From Paenibacillus marchantiophytorum (GTDB lineage Bacteria; Bacillota; Bacilli; Paenibacillales; NBRC-103111): a stretch of DNA of 64,000 nt. The notes under the pieces are model-generated. The model did not search any database. It was not told where the DNA came from and saw only the letters and a program-made list of their open reading frames with translations. Below are positions 61,828-64,000 of the stretch, piece by piece. The DNA is taken from the NCBI RefSeq assembly GCF_014640555.1, contig NZ_BMHE01000001.1, forward strand, positions 482,337 to 546,336. Reading direction: 5' to 3'. Each line of letters begins with the position of its first letter. The stretch's first letter is position 1. The translations under genes and the position numbers were made by a program.

Positions 61828-62916
61828 TTATCGCCTGCTTCCTACTTTGACTTGCCTTCCTTTCCACGCTACATGCCCTAGGAATACAACTTGATAAATA
61901 GAATACAGCATTACAAAAATAAAGAATAATGTCGATAACACATGCAGAATCGGCATGATAACGCCAAAAACACCTACATACTTAACAAAATAAAATATTT
62001 GAACGATATACAGCAAATAGCCTATGAACAGCGGCAGCCACCAGGAAGTGTGGAGAAACAGAAAAAAGGATTCAGAAATAAGCAACCCTATCACCCAAAG
62101 CGCGACGAGAAAAACAGTTCCCGCTCTTAGCTTAGACGTGCCTAATACAGCCCCTTTGCCGAAGCCTTGAATCTGGCTTTTGAGGCCTTGCGGATACATT
62201 CGAAAGGAGACCAAACCGCTCCCCAGAAAATTCGTAACAGCAATCCCCGCTCTCCGAAACGTAGCCCCCAAGTTCAGATCATCCAACATCTCCGATTTAA
62301 TGCTTTCATGTCCATGAATCGATTCGTAGTCTTCGCGCGTGGTCAATATGCAGGAGCCATAGAGCCCTTTTTGGGGATTATTCTTTTCAAATGGGGACGT
62401 GAAGGCGAACACGCCCAGAAAATTAAAGATCAGGGCAAGTCGTTCCACCCACTTCACGGTAAAGTGAAAAGGAACAACGGAAATAACGCCTCCGGCTTTG
62501 TGCCTAACCTTCACCAAGGACTCCAATGCACGCGGCGCAAGCTTAATATCTGCATCAAGAAAAGCAAAATAATCGCCTGTAGCTTGCAAATATCCATTCC
62601 AGACAGCCCAATTCTTACCCGTCCAACCATCGGGAAGACTCGTATTGGCAATGACCTTGGCGCCGTAGCTGTCAGCTACTTCCTGCGTATCGTCCTCTGA
62701 GAAATCATCTACGACAATAATCTCATAAGGCTCCAGCGTTTGAATCTTCAAAGCATGAAGCAGATGAGGCAGATTGCCCGCTTCGTTTCTAGCAGGGATA
62801 ATGACGGACACTTTGACGGCATGCAAGATGAGATCCGCTTCCACCTTGAGCACATTTTTTCGAAACAACAGGAAACCTGAGAGACATCCGATTACACATA
62901 ATAGCCCTATCGCCAT
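61828..62916 (-). CDS. Family 2 glycosyltransferase (membrane, CrtQ-like)
   Basis: About 362 residues. An N-terminal membrane anchor is followed by a GT-A domain: VSVIIPARNEAGNLPHLLHAL, IIVVDDFSEDDT, FAFLDADIKL (DxD metal site), LYGSCILTTREDYE and MLDDLNLGATFRRAG, then C-terminal membrane segments. Similar enzymes glycosylate carotenoids or lipids (CrtQ group). The ATG at 62916 has GAGGAGG 8 bases upstream. It precedes the PlsY-like gene by two bases, so they form an operon that may make an acylated glycolipid. Confidence 0.87.
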   Translation of the reverse strand: MAIGLLCVIGCLSGFLLFRKNVLKVEADLILHAVKVSVIIPARNEAGNLPHLLHALKIQTLEPYEIIVVDDFSEDDTQEVADSYGAKVIANTSLPDGWTGKNWAVWNGYLQATGDYFAFLDADIKLAPRALESLVKVRHKAGGVISVVPFHFTVKWVERLALIFNFLGVFAFTSPFEKNNPQKGLYGSCILTTREDYESIHGHESIKSEMLDDLNLGATFRRAGIAVTNFLGSGLVSFRMYPQGLKSQIQGFGKGAVLGTSKLRAGTVFLVALWVIGLLISESFFLFLHTSWWLPLFIGYLLYIVQIFYFVKYVGVFGVIMPILHVLSTLFFIFVMLYSIYQVVFLGHVAWKGRQVKVGSRR

Positions 62917-62996
62917 CCTCGAAACCTCCTCTTCCACATTGCGCACAACCGCTCGATAAACAGGCAGCCCTTTCCCTTGGGGAGATTCAGCTTGTA

Positions 62997-63010
62997 TTCA
63001 TATATATGAA
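62997..63010. promoter_or_regulatory. 14-bp perfect palindrome upstream of the glycosyltransferase gene
   Basis: TTCATATATATGAA lies about 85 bases before the glycosyltransferase start and about 115 before the plus-strand gene at 63130. It contains a TATATAT -10-like core. It could be a repressor site or simply part of a promoter. Confidence 0.35.
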
Positions 63011-63129
63011 CTTGAAGAAGAAATTAAACCCATCCATCTGAAGGGCGAGGCGCATTCCCTTTCCTGCATACGATCAGCTCGCGGATTATGTTATAATGGT
63101 CCATATCACATTACTGGAGGCAATTAGGC

Positions 63130-63348
63130 ATGAAAATATATGTTATCCTCTCCTTCGACGGCGAAGGAATGGACAATGTTTATGTTGGACCTGACGAGGA
63201 GAAAGCCTTGTCTTTTAAACCGGAAGACTTTGAGAATTGCGACGCTCTATTCGTAGAGATTTGGGAAGACGGCGAGAAAACCGATGATTTCCGCTTGGAA
63301 CCGGATGAGGGCGAGTCGACGGATACCACGGATACCACACAGACATAG
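63130..63348 (+). CDS. Small acidic hypothetical protein
   Basis: 72 residues, beginning MKIYVILSFDGEGMDNVYVG, very acidic, with a Thr/Asp-rich tail. GGAGG lies 9 bases before the ATG and a TATAAT at about 63092-63097 is a plausible -10. No family is recognised. It precedes the next gene by 15 bases, so the two are probably cotranscribed. Confidence 0.7.
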   Translation: MKIYVILSFDGEGMDNVYVGPDEEKALSFKPEDFENCDALFVEIWEDGEKTDDFRLEPDEGESTDTTDTTQT

Positions 63349-63363
63349 AAAGGCGGAGACCTG

Positions 63364-64000
63364 ATGGATTACAGTTTTACAATCGAACCCCTGTCGCACA
63401 CGACCTTCGAAGATGAGTCTGACCAGTTGGATCAGTGCAAAGAATGGGGTTTGCTATCGGAGAAGGCAGCCAAAACGAAAGCTTTTTTCTATAAGGGAAA
63501 TGGCCAGAACATTCCTTGCAACATCATCGGTTTCGTAGATAAAATGACGGCAGTCATCGAATTCGAAAACAAGCAGCTGCACTGCATTCATCCTTCCTAT
63601 CTCAAGGAAATGCAGGCTGCCAATTATAGTCAGCGGCTTGCCGCCGCCGAGGATTCCGGTGCCGCTGATGAAGGTGACGCTTTGCAAGAGATCAGTGCCG
63701 TTACGACAGATGACGTGTCGGATTCTGAAGCTCCTGCGGAGCTGGATGTTCAGAAGGAGCTGGATGTTCCCAAGGCCAAAGCAGACAAGCCTGCAGCTTC
63801 CAAGAGCAAAGTCAAGAAAGAGAAAGCACCAAAATTGGAACTGCCTGAAGATAAGGTAAAGATGATCGCTACGGTTAGCGAATTTACAACGGTACCTAAC
63901 AATTTCTCGGATACGGAAGATGAAGTCGTCATCTATGAAGCGGTTTCCATCACAGACCCCGCAACTGAAATCGGGACTGCGTGGTCCAGCCACAGCAATA
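63364..64000 (+). CDS. Hypothetical protein, cut by the window end
   Basis: The frame from the ATG at 63364 stays open to the window end (212 codons seen). GGAG lies 5 bases upstream. The N-terminal 80 residues look folded (FFYKGNGQNIPCNIIGF and AVIEFENKQLHCIHPSYL); then comes a low-complexity Ala/Glu/Lys-rich linker (about 105-150), followed by another folded stretch. No family is recognised. Confidence 0.7.
   Translation, partial: MDYSFTIEPLSHTTFEDESDQLDQCKEWGLLSEKAAKTKAFFYKGNGQNIPCNIIGFVDKMTAVIEFENKQLHCIHPSYLKEMQAANYSQRLAAAEDSGAADEGDALQEISAVTTDDVSDSEAPAELDVQKELDVPKAKADKPAASKSKVKKEKAPKLELPEDKVKMIATVSEFTTVPNNFSDTEDEVVIYEAVSITDPATEIGTAWSSHSN

Overview
The window looks like a chromosomal segment from an endospore-forming member of the Paenibacillaceae, most likely Paenibacillus or a close relative. 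Evidence: strong GGAGG-type ribosome sites with frequent TTG/GTG starts; a YesM/YesN-type sensor kinase and AraC-type response regulator beside a sugar-binding lipoprotein; a four-gene gerA-type germination operon with a forespore-like promoter; CcpA (cre) and Fur operator sequences; an IDEAL-domain protein; and NupNOPQ and Btr/YbbB relatives. No rRNA, tRNA, phage module, insertion sequence or CRISPR array was seen.

Layout. 1-7.9 kb (minus strand): sugar-binding lipoprotein, histidine kinase and response regulator in one transcription unit, then a GH35 beta-galactosidase and the first 22 codons of another gene, with cre-like sites before both units. 7.9-10.3 kb: a gene-free block holding a 176-bp palindromic module and a six-unit tandem array with periods of 292, 303 or 369 bp. 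10.3-16.9 kb: a 58-aa gene, then a nucleoside-uptake operon (nupNOPQ) ending in a sulfite-oxidase-like molybdoenzyme and a nucleoside phosphorylase. 17-26.7 kb: a secreted protein, ComFB-like and YdjM-like proteins, an orphan sensor kinase, greA, murI, a HAD phosphatase, a ClpP-like protease, an alkyltransferase-like protein and a lactonase. 27-34.3 kb: a nuclease-like protein behind an attenuator-like leader, a 50-bp tandem array, proline catabolism (putB-pruA) with a divergent PAS/AAA+ regulator, and a chromate transporter. 34.3-44.2 kb: an SMP-30 protein, a glutamate-synthase-like flavoprotein, an ABC exporter broken by an internal deletion, and a Fur-regulated iron locus. 44.2-48.9 kb: IDEAL protein and ger operon. 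49-53.5 kb: SWIM protein and Snf2 helicase. 54.4-60.3 kb: DHA2 efflux pump with divergent TetR and twin operators, two AraC regulators, and a PhyH-HEAT fusion. 60.4-64 kb: hemolysin-III protein, a PlsY-like acyltransferase with a glycosyltransferase, and two hypothetical genes, the last cut by the window end.

The most unusual content is between genes. Five loci (about 8.0, 22.7, 27.8, 37.3 and 54.0 kb) carry a module of 176-177 bp with the same geometry: two forward GGAAC boxes 50-51 bp apart followed by two inverted GTTCC boxes 50-51 bp apart. The box extensions vary between loci but mostly match within a locus, as expected if pairing between the arms matters. A second element, a hairpin with a G-rich/GTACCTCC loop, occurs twice. 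Long structured leaders precede the nuclease-like gene and the hemolysin-III gene. All functional statements are from reading the sequence; no database or folding search was run.
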